DNA of 64,000 nt from Rothia mucilaginosa (GTDB lineage: Bacteria > Actinomycetota > Actinomycetes > Actinomycetales > Micrococcaceae). The stretch lies in the NCBI RefSeq assembly GCF_901875305.1, contig NZ_CABFLY010000004.1:124001-188000 (forward strand), written 5' to 3'. The first letter of the stretch is position 1. Each line of letters opens with the position of its first letter. Shown piece after piece: positions 27,173 to 36,550 of the stretch. A program made the position numbers and the translations under genes. The notes under the pieces were generated by a model. The model searched no databases and was not told where the DNA came from. It saw only the letters and a list, made by a program, of their open reading frames with translations.

Positions 27173-28333
27173 ATGAGCCAGCAGAACCAGCTCGAACCGA
27201 CCGGTTTCACGACCCGCACCATCCACGCCGTGCACGATGCCCGCTACGATGCGTCTGTGCCGCCGGTCTACCTGGCCAGCACCTTCGGTACCGCAGGTGA
27301 GGACACCACCTACATGTACCAGCGCGGCGCGAACCCCACCCGCGATAACCTGCAGGCGACCCTCGCCGCGCTCGAGGGGGCCGAGCACGCCTACGCGTAC
27401 CCCTCCGGCATGGCGGCCACTGCGGCGGCCCTAGGCGTTCTGGAGGCGGGCGACACCCTGCTGCTGGGCATGCCGACCTACGGCGGCACCTACCGCTTCG
27501 CGACCACCGAGCTGACTAAACGCGCTGTGAAGACCCGCTTCATCAGCGACTTCACGACCCTGAGCGATGAGGACTTCACCCCGGACGTGAAGGTCGTCTT
27601 CCTTGAGACCCCCACGAACCCTACCTTGCAGGTCACCGACATTGCCGCGGTTGCGGAGCTGGTGCACCGCCACGGCGCCCTGCTGATCGTGGACAATACC
27701 TTCATGACGCCCTACCTGCAGCGTCCTCTGGAACTCGGCGCTGACATCACCGTGCAATCTGCTACCAAGTTCCTGGCCGGCCACGCCGACCTGCTCGCCG
27801 GCGTCGCGGCCACGAACGACCCCGACCTGGCCATTCTGCTACACCGCGGTCAGCTCGTCAGCGGCGCGCTGCTGCCCCCGATTGACTCATACCGCCTGCT
27901 GCAGGACGTGAAGACCCTGGCCCTGCGCCTGGAGCGCCAGCAGCAGAACGCCCGCGAGCTCATCGAGTTCCTCTCTGAGCGTCCCGAGGTCGAGAAGATT
28001 TTCTACGCCGGCAACTCCTCCGAGGAACAGGCGAAGGTGCAGTCCCGCCAGGCCCGCGGCATCGGCTCCGTCTTTTCGCTGCTGCTCAAGGACGGCGGCG
28101 ACGCGCAGGCCTTCGCCCGCTCCCTGCCCATCTTCGTCAACGCCGTGAGCCTGGGCGGCATCGAATCGCTCGTGAGCCTGCCCGCGCACACCACGCACGG
28201 GGCTTACGCGCAGGAGCATCGCGATGAGTTCGGCGTGGATGACCGCCTTGTGCGCCTGGCGATCGGCATTGAGGATATTCAGGACCTCATCGCGGCCCTG
28301 GAGATTGGCCTGAAGGCCGCCTTCGCCGGCTAG
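27173..28333 (+). CDS. Cys/Met-metabolism PLP enzyme, paralogue of 25709
   Basis: A 386-residue paralogue of the preceding enzyme. AYPSGMAATAAA, PTYGGTYRF, IVDNTFMTPYLQ and Schiff-base Lys199 in QSATKFLAGHADLLAG are present, and the C-terminus has SLGGIESLVSLPAHTTHG. Differences at substrate-facing positions (KFLAGH versus KYLGGH; SLPAHTTHG versus RPALMVQAA) suggest the pair has split roles, for example synthase versus lyase; this is inference. ATG 27173 follows GGAAGAG, which partly overlaps the 3' arm of a hairpin (27140-27159). Seventy nucleotides downstream begins a lipoprotein of an ABC importer, so all may be co-transcribed. Confidence 0.88.
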   Translation: MSQQNQLEPTGFTTRTIHAVHDARYDASVPPVYLASTFGTAGEDTTYMYQRGANPTRDNLQATLAALEGAEHAYAYPSGMAATAAALGVLEAGDTLLLGMPTYGGTYRFATTELTKRAVKTRFISDFTTLSDEDFTPDVKVVFLETPTNPTLQVTDIAAVAELVHRHGALLIVDNTFMTPYLQRPLELGADITVQSATKFLAGHADLLAGVAATNDPDLAILLHRGQLVSGALLPPIDSYRLLQDVKTLALRLERQQQNARELIEFLSERPEVEKIFYAGNSSEEQAKVQSRQARGIGSVFSLLLKDGGDAQAFARSLPIFVNAVSLGGIESLVSLPAHTTHGAYAQEHRDEFGVDDRLVRLAIGIEDIQDLIAALEIGLKAAFAG

Positions 28334-28405
28334 GTTCGTGCCGCCGGTTCATACCGCAGATTTCAACTTTCACACCACGCATCAACGTAGATTAAGGAAC
28401 CAAGA

Positions 28406-29251
28406 ATGACCGTTCTCAATACCTCCGCCGTACTGAACCGACGCTCCCTGCTACTGGGCGCGGCCCTCGCCGGAACCACCGGCCTGCTCGCCGCCTGCTC
28501 CGGCGGTAACGGCTCCAGCGCAGGCTCCGCACAGAGCTCCTCCAACCTGCTGGAGTCCATCAAGTCCGCGGGCAAAATCCGCATCGGCGTGGAGGGTACC
28601 TACCGTCCCTACACCTACCACGACGCCTCCGGTAAGCTCGCCGGCTTCGAGTACGACATCGCCGAGACCCTCGCCAAGGACCTGGGCGTGACCGCCGAGT
28701 ACATCGAAACCCCCTGGGACTCGCTGATCGCCGGCGTGGACGCGGGCCGCTACGACATCGTGCTCAATAACGTGGCACCCACCGAGGAACGTAAGAAGAA
28801 GTACGATTTCTCCGTGCCCTACGCGCACTCCCGTGCCCGCGTGGGCGTGAAGAAGGACTCGAGCCTGAAGAACGCCTCCGAAATCTCCGGCCATAGCGCC
28901 GCCCAGAGCGCCACCAGCAACTACCGCAAGCTCGTGGAGGAACGCGGCGCCACCATCATCGAAGTCACCGGCTTCGACGAGGCCATCGAGCAGGTGCTCA
29001 CCGGCCGCGCCGAGCTGACCGCCAACGACTCCGTGTCCTTCGCCGAGTACTTCAAGGAGCACCCGGACGCCAACCTGCGCCTGCTGGAGGGTGAGGTTGG
29101 CCCCGGCACCAACGTCGCCGTTCTGCTGCCTAAGAACCAGACCGCGCTGAAGGATGCGATTGACGCCTCCATCAAGAAGCACCTGGGCAACGGCGACTTC
29201 AAAGCAATTTTCGAGAAGCATGTGAGCGAGGACTTGAGCCCCGCCTCCTAA
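28406..29251 (+). CDS. ABC importer substrate-binding lipoprotein, amino-acid type
   Basis: The product is 281 residues. The leader contains RRSLLLGAALA and a lipobox ending LLAAC, so the mature protein is lipid-anchored from about Cys32. The SBP_bac_3 fold follows (KIRIGVEGTYRPYTYHDASG, GFEYDIAETLAKDLG, DSLIAGVDAGRYDIVLNNV, TEERKKKYDFSVPY). This family binds polar amino acids or cystine. Position next to trans-sulfuration enzymes favours cystine or a related thiol amino acid (inferred). It has a close paralogue at 29521; only one permease and one ATPase follow, so both binding proteins may serve the same channel. The 269-nt gap downstream has a GGGGCA...TGCCCC hairpin (29435-29456). Confidence 0.9.
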   Translation: MTVLNTSAVLNRRSLLLGAALAGTTGLLAACSGGNGSSAGSAQSSSNLLESIKSAGKIRIGVEGTYRPYTYHDASGKLAGFEYDIAETLAKDLGVTAEYIETPWDSLIAGVDAGRYDIVLNNVAPTEERKKKYDFSVPYAHSRARVGVKKDSSLKNASEISGHSAAQSATSNYRKLVEERGATIIEVTGFDEAIEQVLTGRAELTANDSVSFAEYFKEHPDANLRLLEGEVGPGTNVAVLLPKNQTALKDAIDASIKKHLGNGDFKAIFEKHVSEDLSPAS

Positions 29252-29520
29252 GCTTTCGTGAAAGGCTCGGAAGGGGCCCGGAAAGGGCTCACCCGCCAGG
29301 ACTTCTGAAATTGCGTCGTGGTTGATGTCTCCGTGGCTTATCCTGCACCGATGAGAGAATATGACGGAATGTTACGTTAAATTCTCTCGGGTCTGGAATA
29401 GCTGTAGGATAGCCAGCGTTGCACCCGCAGAGAAGGGGCACACCGCATGATGCCCCAGGGTTATCGCAAGGTGACAACCCGCACCTACAAGAGCATCGAC
29501 TACGACGCAAAGGAAGAACC

Positions 29521-30339
29521 ATGTCCGCAATGATTAACCGCCGCACCGTTCTCGCAGGCACCGCCTTCACCGGCCTGGCAGCCCTGCTCGCTGCCTGCGG
29601 TTCCAACGGTGGTAGCACCGCATCCAGCGCCAACAAGCTGGAGGCCATCAAGTCCGCCGGCAAGATTCGCGTGGGTTTGGAGGGCACCTACCGTCCCTTC
29701 TCCTTCCACGAGTCCAACGGCACCCTGGTCGGCTTCGAGAAGGAAATCGCCGACCTGATCGCCAAGGACCTGGGCGTGACCGCCGAATTCGTCGAGACTC
29801 CCTGGGATTCGCTGATTGCCGGTGTGGACGCCGACCGCTACGACATCGTCATTAACAATGTCTCCGCAACCGACGAGCGCAAGCAGAAGTACGACTTCTC
29901 CGTACCCTACCTGTACTCGGAGCCGAAGGTTGCCGTGAAGAAGGACTCCTCCCTGCAGAACGTGAGCGAGATTTCCGGCCACTCCTCGGCGCAGTCTGAG
30001 ACCTCGAACTTCCGCAAGATGGTGGAGGCGAAGGGCGCCTCGATCGTGGTCGTATCCGGCTTCGACGAGGCCATCGAGCAGGTCCTGTCGGGCCGCGCCG
30101 AGATGACCGCGAACGACTCCGTGTCCTTCGCCGAGTACTTCAAGGAGCACCCGGACGCCAACCTGCGCCTGCTCTCCGGTGACCTGGGCACCGGCAGCAA
30201 CTCCTCCATCCTGATGGCTAAGGGGCAGGACGCCTTGCGTAACGCTATCGACGAGTCGCTGAAGAAGCACCTGGGCAACGGCGACATCAAGGCCATCTAC
30301 GAAAAGTACGTGGGTGAAGACCTCTCCCCGAAGAACTAA
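29521..30339 (+). CDS. ABC importer substrate-binding lipoprotein, paralogue of 28406
   Basis: A 272-residue SBP_bac_3 protein with NRRTVLAGTAFTG, lipobox LLAAC (Cys near 24), GKIRVGLEGTYRPFSFHESN, DSLIAGVDADRYDIVINNVS and DERKQKYDFSVPY. The C-terminal half (FDEAIEQVL, MTANDSVSFAEYFKEHPDANLRLL) is nearly the same as in its neighbour, so duplication was recent. ATG 29521 follows AAAGGAAG; the open frame extends upstream without a ribosome site. Twenty-eight nucleotides later the permease starts, so this copy is the one most tightly coupled to the transporter core. Confidence 0.92.
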   Translation: MSAMINRRTVLAGTAFTGLAALLAACGSNGGSTASSANKLEAIKSAGKIRVGLEGTYRPFSFHESNGTLVGFEKEIADLIAKDLGVTAEFVETPWDSLIAGVDADRYDIVINNVSATDERKQKYDFSVPYLYSEPKVAVKKDSSLQNVSEISGHSSAQSETSNFRKMVEAKGASIVVVSGFDEAIEQVLSGRAEMTANDSVSFAEYFKEHPDANLRLLSGDLGTGSNSSILMAKGQDALRNAIDESLKKHLGNGDIKAIYEKYVGEDLSPKN

Positions 30340-30367
30340 CACTCTCATAAGGAGCTGAGTTCCGCGC

Positions 30368-31034
30368 ATGGAACGCTACCTCAACCTCTGGGCAGAATCA
30401 CTGCCGCAGCTGCTGACCTCAACGGTGGCAGTGACCATTCCGCTATCGCTCATCTCCTTCGCGCTGGCGCTGCTGGTGGGCATCATCTCCGCCGGCGCGC
30501 GCACGAGCCGCTTCGCCCCGGTGAACTGGCTGGCCTGGCTGTACATTTGGGTTTTCCGCGGCACCCCGCTGCTGGTTCAGCTGTTCATCGTCTTCTACGG
30601 CCTACCGAAGGTGGGCTTAGCCCTGGACGTGTGGAGCGCCGCGATCATCACGATGAGCCTGCACACCGGCGCGTACGTGGCGGAGACCTTCCGCTCGGCC
30701 GTGGCGGCTATTCCCGGCGGCCAGTTTGAGGCGGCTGCAACCCTGAACTTCACGCGCCTGCAGACCTTGCGTTACGTCGTGATTCCGCAGGCTGTGCGCA
30801 TCGCGCTGCCGAACCTGGGTAACAACTTCATTGATCTGATTAAGGGCACTTCGCTGGTGTCGGTCATCTCGATGGTTGACCTGTTCCAGACCGGTAAGCA
30901 GATTGCTTCACGCACCTTCGAGCCGCTGGCCATGTACAGTGAGGTTGCCATCGTCTACCTGGTGATTTTCACTGTGCTGACCGCCGCGCAGTCGGCCCTG
31001 GAGAAGTACAGCAACCGTTACGTAAGGAGCCGTA

Positions 31035-31042
<8 letters not shown>
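30368..31042 (+). CDS. ABC importer permease, polar amino-acid type
   Basis: A 224-residue HisM/GlnP-type inner-membrane subunit with about five helices. It includes the TIGR01726-like N-terminal segment (PLSLISFALALLVGIISAGAR), FRGTPLLVQLFIVFYGLPK, and the ATPase-coupling EAA loop (EAAATLNFTRLQTLRYVVIPQAVRIALP). AAGGAG lies upstream at a rather long 13-nt spacing. Its stop overlaps the ATPase start by 8 nt, so the two are translationally coupled. Confidence 0.93.
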
Positions 31043-31784
<742 letters not shown>

Positions 31785-31836
31785 CCCTGCGGCAGTATCC
31801 ATGCCTCAGCGCACGGCGGCAGAGCCCAAAACGGAA

Positions 31837-31878
31837 GGGTGGGCCGGTTCCTCTACGGACCGGCCCACCCTCCTACTT
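31837..31878. terminator. Terminator after the amino-acid importer operon
   Basis: GGGTGGGCCGGT (31837-31848) pairs with ACCGGCCCACCC (31859-31870), followed by TCCTACTTTT. Because the next gene converges (stop at 31885), it may act in both directions. Confidence 0.85.
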
Positions 31879-31884
31879 TTACTA

Positions 31885-32691
31885 TTATTCGTCCTTGTGA
31901 GGCTCGGTTTGAGCTTTGGTGCGGCGGTACTCATCCAGCTGCGCGGGACTGACCACCTGCAGCTGATCGGTGAGCGGCTCACCCGGTGACCAGCCCTCGT
32001 TATGCACCGCGTTCTCGTGACGATTGAAAAAGGTCAGCAGACGCGGGCGATGCACCTGCAAACCACCCGGGGTAGTGGGCAGCTGCCAGTTCCGCGCGTG
32101 GGACAGCACACCCAGCACCAGGCACAGGAGAATGGACAGCGCCATCGCCAGGTTCGGGCGGTGGAACAGGCCCGTCACGAGAGCGGTCTCGGCGGCACCA
32201 ACCAGGGCGACGGTCGCATACAGGGAGTTACCGCCAAAGATCGCGGGAATACGGTTGACCATGATGTCGCGAATCAGACCACCACCCACGGCGGTGGTAA
32301 TACCCAGGGTAATGGACGGCAGCCAGTGCAGGCCCATGTTCAGGGACTTGATGGTGCCGGTCGCAGCCCAACACCCCATACCCACGAAGTCCACGACAAG
32401 CAGGGTTCGGGTCGCCCAGCGGGCGCTCAAATCAATGCTGTACGCCAGGATAGATGAGCCAATCGCGCCAATCCAGTAGCCGCCGTCGGTGAGCGCCACG
32501 GGCAGGCCCGAGTTCAGCAGCACGTCACGAATCATGCCGCCGCCCATACCGCAGGCAACGGCGAGCAGCAGGAAGCCCACAATGTCGAACCGGAAGGCAC
32601 GCGCCACAGCACCGCCGAGCAGACCGTTGGCAACAACGGCGGCAATATCGACGATGCGGAATACCTGATCCGGGTCAAAGAACTCATGCAT
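31885..32691 (-). CDS. TRIC/UPF0126-family membrane protein
   Basis: The product is 268 residues. Two homologous halves of three helices each carry the glycine-rich signatures GMGGGMIRDVLL (about 47-58) and AVGGGLIRDIMVN (about 140-152). A seventh helix and a 70-residue hydrophilic tail follow. The family was UPF0126; prokaryotic relatives behave as trimeric cation channels (TRIC-like), and some are proposed glycine transporters. Which applies here cannot be told. ATG 32691 follows AGGAGAA. It is divergent from an MFS exporter across 455 nt. Confidence 0.88.
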   Translation of the reverse strand: MHEFFDPDQVFRIVDIAAVVANGLLGGAVARAFRFDIVGFLLLAVACGMGGGMIRDVLLNSGLPVALTDGGYWIGAIGSSILAYSIDLSARWATRTLLVVDFVGMGCWAATGTIKSLNMGLHWLPSITLGITTAVGGGLIRDIMVNRIPAIFGGNSLYATVALVGAAETALVTGLFHRPNLAMALSILLCLVLGVLSHARNWQLPTTPGGLQVHRPRLLTFFNRHENAVHNEGWSPGEPLTDQLQVVSPAQLDEYRRTKAQTEPHKDE

Positions 32692-32985
32692 GGGCGTTCT
32701 CCTGCGTGGACGATGTGTGTCTGTGCTCAGTGCCTGCGGGCATAACGGGGCCCGCGGGGTGAGGCATGCACGGTGGGCGGTCGGGTGACGACGCTATCAC
32801 CGCATCCGGCTGTGCTGACCTGCGCGCTCGGGGGCGTTGGCGTCATAGCACCGATTCATTGTAGCCCCGGGCTCGGCAACGCTCCTAGTTGAGCGCGGGT
32901 TGAACCGGGGAGCGGACCTCAACCCCGGAACCTCATGTGCTGCACCGGGCGGCTGCCTCATTTTCGTGCGGGGCTCACCCGGGCG

Positions 32986-33078
32986 TACACTGGTTAACCG
33001 CCCGTTCTATCCGCCCGCGGGCTTTTCTATGCCCTCTTACAGGGGAATGACCCCGCCGTGAGGGCTACGGGCGGTAAC
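32986..33078 (+). promoter_or_regulatory. Promoter and structured leader of the Bcr-type exporter
   Basis: A TACACT -10 element (32986-32991) would start a transcript near 32998, exactly where a large foldable leader begins. ACCGCCCGT (32997-33005) pairs with ACGGGCGGT (33067-33075). Inside it a GCCCTC/GAGGGC stem encloses AGGGGAATGACCCC. The leader ends about 70 nt before the exporter ATG. The nested layout resembles a riboswitch or attenuator, but I recognise no known class. The rest of the 455-nt gap (32692-32985) shows no gene. Confidence 0.5.
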
Positions 33079-33146
33079 ACACAGATATAACCTCATACAG
33101 TATCGCTGAGACGCGGGCCTCCTCGCGCCTCAAGAATTAAGGACAT

Positions 33147-34442
33147 ATGGCCTCATCTCTAACGAATTCTGAGACGGTTGCTGACGCATCCACCGCCTCG
33201 TCCACTTCTCACTCAACCTCTCGGGGCGTAGCAGAGCCTCACATGGTCCACCCCGATAACTACGGGGCGAAACGCACCCTTCTGCTGTACATTACGCTCA
33301 GCGCTCTCATGGCCTGCACGGCCCTCGCAACGGATATTTTCCTGCCGGGCGTTCCCGAAATCACTGCGGAACTTGGTTCCGGCGAAGAACTCATGATTAC
33401 CAGCTTCCTGTTGGGTTTCGCGCTGGCTCAGCTGATTCTGGGCCCGGTGAGCGACCGCGTGGGCCGTAAGATTCCGCTGGCTGCGGGCATGATTGTATTC
33501 GCGCTGGGTTCTGCCTGGTGCGCTGTTGCTGACACCATGCCGGAACTTATCGCCACCCGCGTTCTGCAGGCCGTAGGCGCCTGCACCGGCCCGATGCTGG
33601 CCCGCGCCATTGTGCGTGACCTCTACGAGGGGACGCGTGCCGCTCAGGTGCTCTCCACGCTTATGCTGATTATGGCGCTCGCCCCGATTCTTGGCCCGCT
33701 CATGGGTGGTTTCCTGGTGGTGGCCGGTGGTTGGCGCTGGACCTTCTGGACTATTGCCGCCGTTGCGCTCATTATTTTCGGGCTGATTCTGCTCCTGCCA
33801 GAGTCCCTGCCTCCGGCGAAGCGTGATAGCGGCTCAATTTTTTCAGCGTTCGTGAACTACCCGGTGCTCTTTAAGAACGGCCCGTTCATGCGTTACGTGC
33901 TGTGCGTGTATTTCTACTACATTGCGATTTACGCCTTCGTGACGAATTCGGCCTCCTCGTATATCGCCCATTTCGGTGTGGACCCGCGCTACTACGGCGT
34001 GCTGTTTGGCCTGAATATGGTGGGTTTGATGAGCTTGACCGCTTTCAACAAGCGGTGGGTGAAGAACTACAGTCTGCGCGGTATCCTCAAGGTTGCCACC
34101 TTGGTGGCCACTGTGGCGGGTGTAGCGCTTGTTGCTACCGCTGTAACCGGTGTAGGTGGCCTGTGGGGTGTGGTGGTTACGGTGTTCTTCGTGTTCGGTA
34201 TGAATGGCGTGGTGGCGGCCTGCACGAACGCGGCAGCTTTGAACTCGGTGGAGCCCGCTATCGCCGGTACGGCTGCGGCGTTGCTGGGTTCCTTCCAGTA
34301 CGGTAGCGGCATCATTTCTTCGCTGCTGTTGGCGTTGAGCCCCCTGAATGTGGTGGAGTCTATGGCGATCATGATGTTTTCCGGTGCGGCGCTGTCGGCG
34401 CTCATGGTGTGGCTACCCTCCCGTAAGCGGAGCGCTCGCTAA
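33147..34442 (+). CDS. MFS exporter of the Bcr/CflA drug-resistance family
   Basis: The product is 431 residues. A 45-residue polar N-terminal extension precedes twelve predicted helices. The first contains LMACTALATDIFLPGVPEI, the usual Bcr/CflA acidic signature with Asp in helix 1. The loop 2-3 motif GPVSDRVGRK and the ARAIVRDLYEG motif are also present. Such proton-driven pumps export bicyclomycin, chloramphenicol, sulfonamides or, in some species, cysteine and dipeptides; the substrate here is unknown. No strong ribosome site precedes the ATG at 33147 beyond TAAGGA. Confidence 0.9.
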   Translation: MASSLTNSETVADASTASSTSHSTSRGVAEPHMVHPDNYGAKRTLLLYITLSALMACTALATDIFLPGVPEITAELGSGEELMITSFLLGFALAQLILGPVSDRVGRKIPLAAGMIVFALGSAWCAVADTMPELIATRVLQAVGACTGPMLARAIVRDLYEGTRAAQVLSTLMLIMALAPILGPLMGGFLVVAGGWRWTFWTIAAVALIIFGLILLLPESLPPAKRDSGSIFSAFVNYPVLFKNGPFMRYVLCVYFYYIAIYAFVTNSASSYIAHFGVDPRYYGVLFGLNMVGLMSLTAFNKRWVKNYSLRGILKVATLVATVAGVALVATAVTGVGGLWGVVVTVFFVFGMNGVVAACTNAAALNSVEPAIAGTAAALLGSFQYGSGIISSLLLALSPLNVVESMAIMMFSGAALSALMVWLPSRKRSAR

Positions 34443-34467
34443 GCTGGGTCTAGACGAATACTAGAGG

Positions 34468-34498
34468 CGTGTGGCCCGGACTCGGTCCGGGCCACACG
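34468..34498 (+). terminator. Terminator of the Bcr-type exporter
   Basis: A perfect 14-bp stem (CGTGTGGCCCGGAC and its complement) closes a 3-nt TCG loop. It is a very stable hairpin without a T-run. Confidence 0.75.
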
Positions 34499-34538
34499 TG
34501 TATGGTGCAAGAAGGAATGTAAGGTGAAAGGAGCCGCC

Positions 34539-35183
34539 GTGACGGTATCGCGTGACGAAGTTTTCGAAATCCTGCGGGGCGTGGTGCCCCGCCTGGAGGA
34601 GGCGCTTCCCGGCTGGTCGGTGCGCCCCAACATCACGGGTACCGGCGCGGTGGGGCTCTACCTGGACGGCCCCGCAATCTACCGGGACGGCGAACCCCTG
34701 GCCGGCGTGAACGCCGAATGTGAGCCGGTCGTTCGGCACCTGTGCGGTACGATTCAGACCGCCGACCGCGGCCTGCCGCAGGAGCTCGGGCAGGTGCGCT
34801 ACCAGTACATCCTGGGCGTGAGCGTGGCGGAGCATGAGAGCGAGTATCCCGAACTGGCTGACCTGGCGAGCGTGGGGGAGCCGAGCTGGGTTCCTGCGCT
34901 GAGGGCCCTGGAGGCGCTGGTGGAGTCCGAGGGCTGCGAGATGCTGTTCGTCAGCCGCGGCGGGTACGTGCCGGGTCGCCGCGCCCTGGGTAAGCGTCGC
35001 GTGGCGCTGCGGCGCGAGTTCTTCCCCGGTAAGCCCTGGCTGGGTTTGGGCACGATTGACTGGTGTGCGGGCGTGCGCTCGACCCCGGTGTACGCCGAGG
35101 ATTTGGCGGCTCTGGTGGCCGCGGCGACGCGCCTGGCGAGCGGCTGGGACGCCGCCCTGCGAGCGGACTCGTCGACCAGCTGA
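34539..35183 (+). CDS. Hypothetical protein, unknown family
   Basis: A 214-residue soluble protein that I cannot classify. It lacks a signal peptide and membrane segments. Features include VLE/RLEEALPGWSV near the start, a central RYQYILGVSV strand with LADLASVGEPSW, and a C-terminal Ala-rich helix. The GTG at 34539 is preferred, because AAAGGAG lies 5 nt upstream; an alternative GTG five codons earlier has a weaker site. Codon use is typical of the host. The stop is followed by a terminator hairpin that is copied beyond the next gene. Confidence 0.65.
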   Translation: MTVSRDEVFEILRGVVPRLEEALPGWSVRPNITGTGAVGLYLDGPAIYRDGEPLAGVNAECEPVVRHLCGTIQTADRGLPQELGQVRYQYILGVSVAEHESEYPELADLASVGEPSWVPALRALEALVESEGCEMLFVSRGGYVPGRRALGKRRVALRREFFPGKPWLGLGTIDWCAGVRSTPVYAEDLAALVAAATRLASGWDAALRADSSTS

Positions 35184-35202
35184 AACAAAAGCAGCTAAAA
35201 CA

Positions 35203-35243
35203 AAGCGGCGCATCCGACCCGTGATGGGGTGGATGCGCCGCTT
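35203..35243. repeat. Hairpin repeat, copy 1 (flanks GNAT gene)
   Basis: A 41-nt element: AAGCGGCGCATCC, a 15-nt centre, then GGATGCGCCGCTT. It is flanked by AAACA and TGTTT and so is a good bidirectional terminator. A copy with a single base change lies at 35822-35862. Confidence 0.85.
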
Positions 35244-35296
35244 TGTTTCAAGCTCTAACGCTTACTTGAACGAGTCGAGCCGTATGAGATATTGCC

Positions 35297-35737
35297 TTAT
35301 CGATAGCATGCAAGGGTGATGCATCCTGCTACCTCTACGGGGGCGTAACCGTAGCATTTGTAGAGCGCAACGGCGTGTTCGTTACCGATGTCGGTAGTAA
35401 TAAGTCGCTGTCGAATGTCTTCTCGGTCAAAGTCCTCAATGACACGCTTTAGAAGCGCAGAACCAATGCCCTGACGCTGAGCCTGCGGATGTACTAGGAG
35501 GTCCTGAATGTAGGCGACAGATTGTCCGTCCCCGACTGCGCGTACTAGCCCGACGAGTCGCCCTGTTCCTTGCGGTATCACCTCCCGTGCGGTGTAGAGA
35601 TACCGTGAACCTTCCAACATGGGGAGGAGACGTTCGGGTGTTTTGGTATATGCGCTCCAGCCTACAGCGTCGTAGAGCTCGGTAAGTTCTTCCGTGCTGG
35701 GGTAGGGGTTGCTGGAGTCTAAAATACAGTACCGCAT
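35297..35737 (-). CDS. GNAT-family N-acetyltransferase
   Basis: A 146-residue single-domain GNAT. Motif A reads DLLVHPQAQRQGIGSALLKR (about residues 80-99), with the Q/R-x-x-G-x-G acetyl-CoA loop. Motif B follows at AVALYKCYGY. The start at ATG 35737 (MRYCILD) lacks a clear Shine-Dalgarno sequence. It sits alone between two almost identical 41-nt hairpins (35203 and 35822). The small solitary gene and duplicated borders suggest a captured cassette. The substrate is unknown. Confidence 0.88.
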   Translation of the reverse strand: MRYCILDSSNPYPSTEELTELYDAVGWSAYTKTPERLLPMLEGSRYLYTAREVIPQGTGRLVGLVRAVGDGQSVAYIQDLLVHPQAQRQGIGSALLKRVIEDFDREDIRQRLITTDIGNEHAVALYKCYGYAPVEVAGCITLACYR

Positions 35738-35821
35738 ACAGGCATTGTATAGCGCCGGGGGAGGACATATATCTGCCGCAGAGTGCGTTTATTGGTCACA
35801 ACGGAGCTTGGAGTATAAACG

Positions 35822-35862
35822 AAGCGGCGCATCCGACCCGTGACGGGGTGGATGCGCCGCTT
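35822..35862. repeat. Hairpin repeat, copy 2 (flanks GNAT gene)
   Basis: Identical to the 41-nt element at 35203 except for one T/C difference in the loop. It lies 85 nt upstream of the GNAT start codon, a place where a terminator has no obvious service for a local gene. Confidence 0.85.
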
Positions 35863-36016
35863 CTCATCTCTCCTGCATCGCTATGGATGCGTCACCAAGA
35901 CGGCACGGGGGCGTCACCGAGCCCTGTGTGTGCTTTACCCAGTGCCGCGCTACCGCGTACCTCGTCTTAGTGCGCCGGGTTCGATGTACCGAATCTGGCT
36001 GCTGAGGTGGCGGGTT

Positions 36017-36547
36017 TTAGCCCAGTGCCTCAGCCAGCTGAATGCCCTGTGCCACGCCGCCGAGGGTTGCAGCAACGCGAATCAGGTCGTTGACCTGCTC
36101 CTTGGTTGCGCCCTCTTCGCGCAGGGTGTGCTCGTGAGCCTCAACGCAGTGGGAGCAGCCGTTGACTGCGGACACTGCCAGTGCGTACATCTCGAAGTCC
36201 AGCTTCTCAATGCCACCGTTCTTACCGATGATCTGCATACGCAGGTTTGCGCGCTGGTCATCGTATGCACCGTTCAGGAAGCCACGGGTGCGGTAGAAGA
36301 TGTTGTTCATGCCCATGATGGATGCAGCGCCCAGAGCAGCCTCGTAAGCGGTGTCGCTCAGGTGCTCCTTAGCCTCTGCAGCAATCTCAACAACAACAGA
36401 GTCAACCTTGGTTGCTGCTGCGGTTGCGAGGATTGCGCCCCAAAGCTGCTGCTCGGTGAGAGAGCTAATGCGGGGCAGGGAGGACAGGTTGAGGTTCATG
36501 TCCTTCGCGTAGGAAGGCAGAGCCGAACGCAGGTTATCGATGCTCAT
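36017..36547 (-). CDS. ahpD: Alkylhydroperoxidase AhpD
   Basis: A 176-residue all-helical protein with the active site Cys131-Ser-His-Cys134 followed by His138 (CSHCVEAHEH), the same spacing as in mycobacterial AhpD. It relays electrons (from a lipoamide-type donor in Mycobacterium) to AhpC and has weak peroxidase activity of its own. It starts 3 nt after the ahpC stop, so both come from the ahpC promoter at 37221. Confidence 0.95.
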   Translation of the reverse strand: MSIDNLRSALPSYAKDMNLNLSSLPRISSLTEQQLWGAILATAAATKVDSVVVEIAAEAKEHLSDTAYEAALGAASIMGMNNIFYRTRGFLNGAYDDQRANLRMQIIGKNGGIEKLDFEMYALAVSAVNGCSHCVEAHEHTLREEGATKEQVNDLIRVAATLGGVAQGIQLAEALG

Positions 36548-36550
36548 TTA

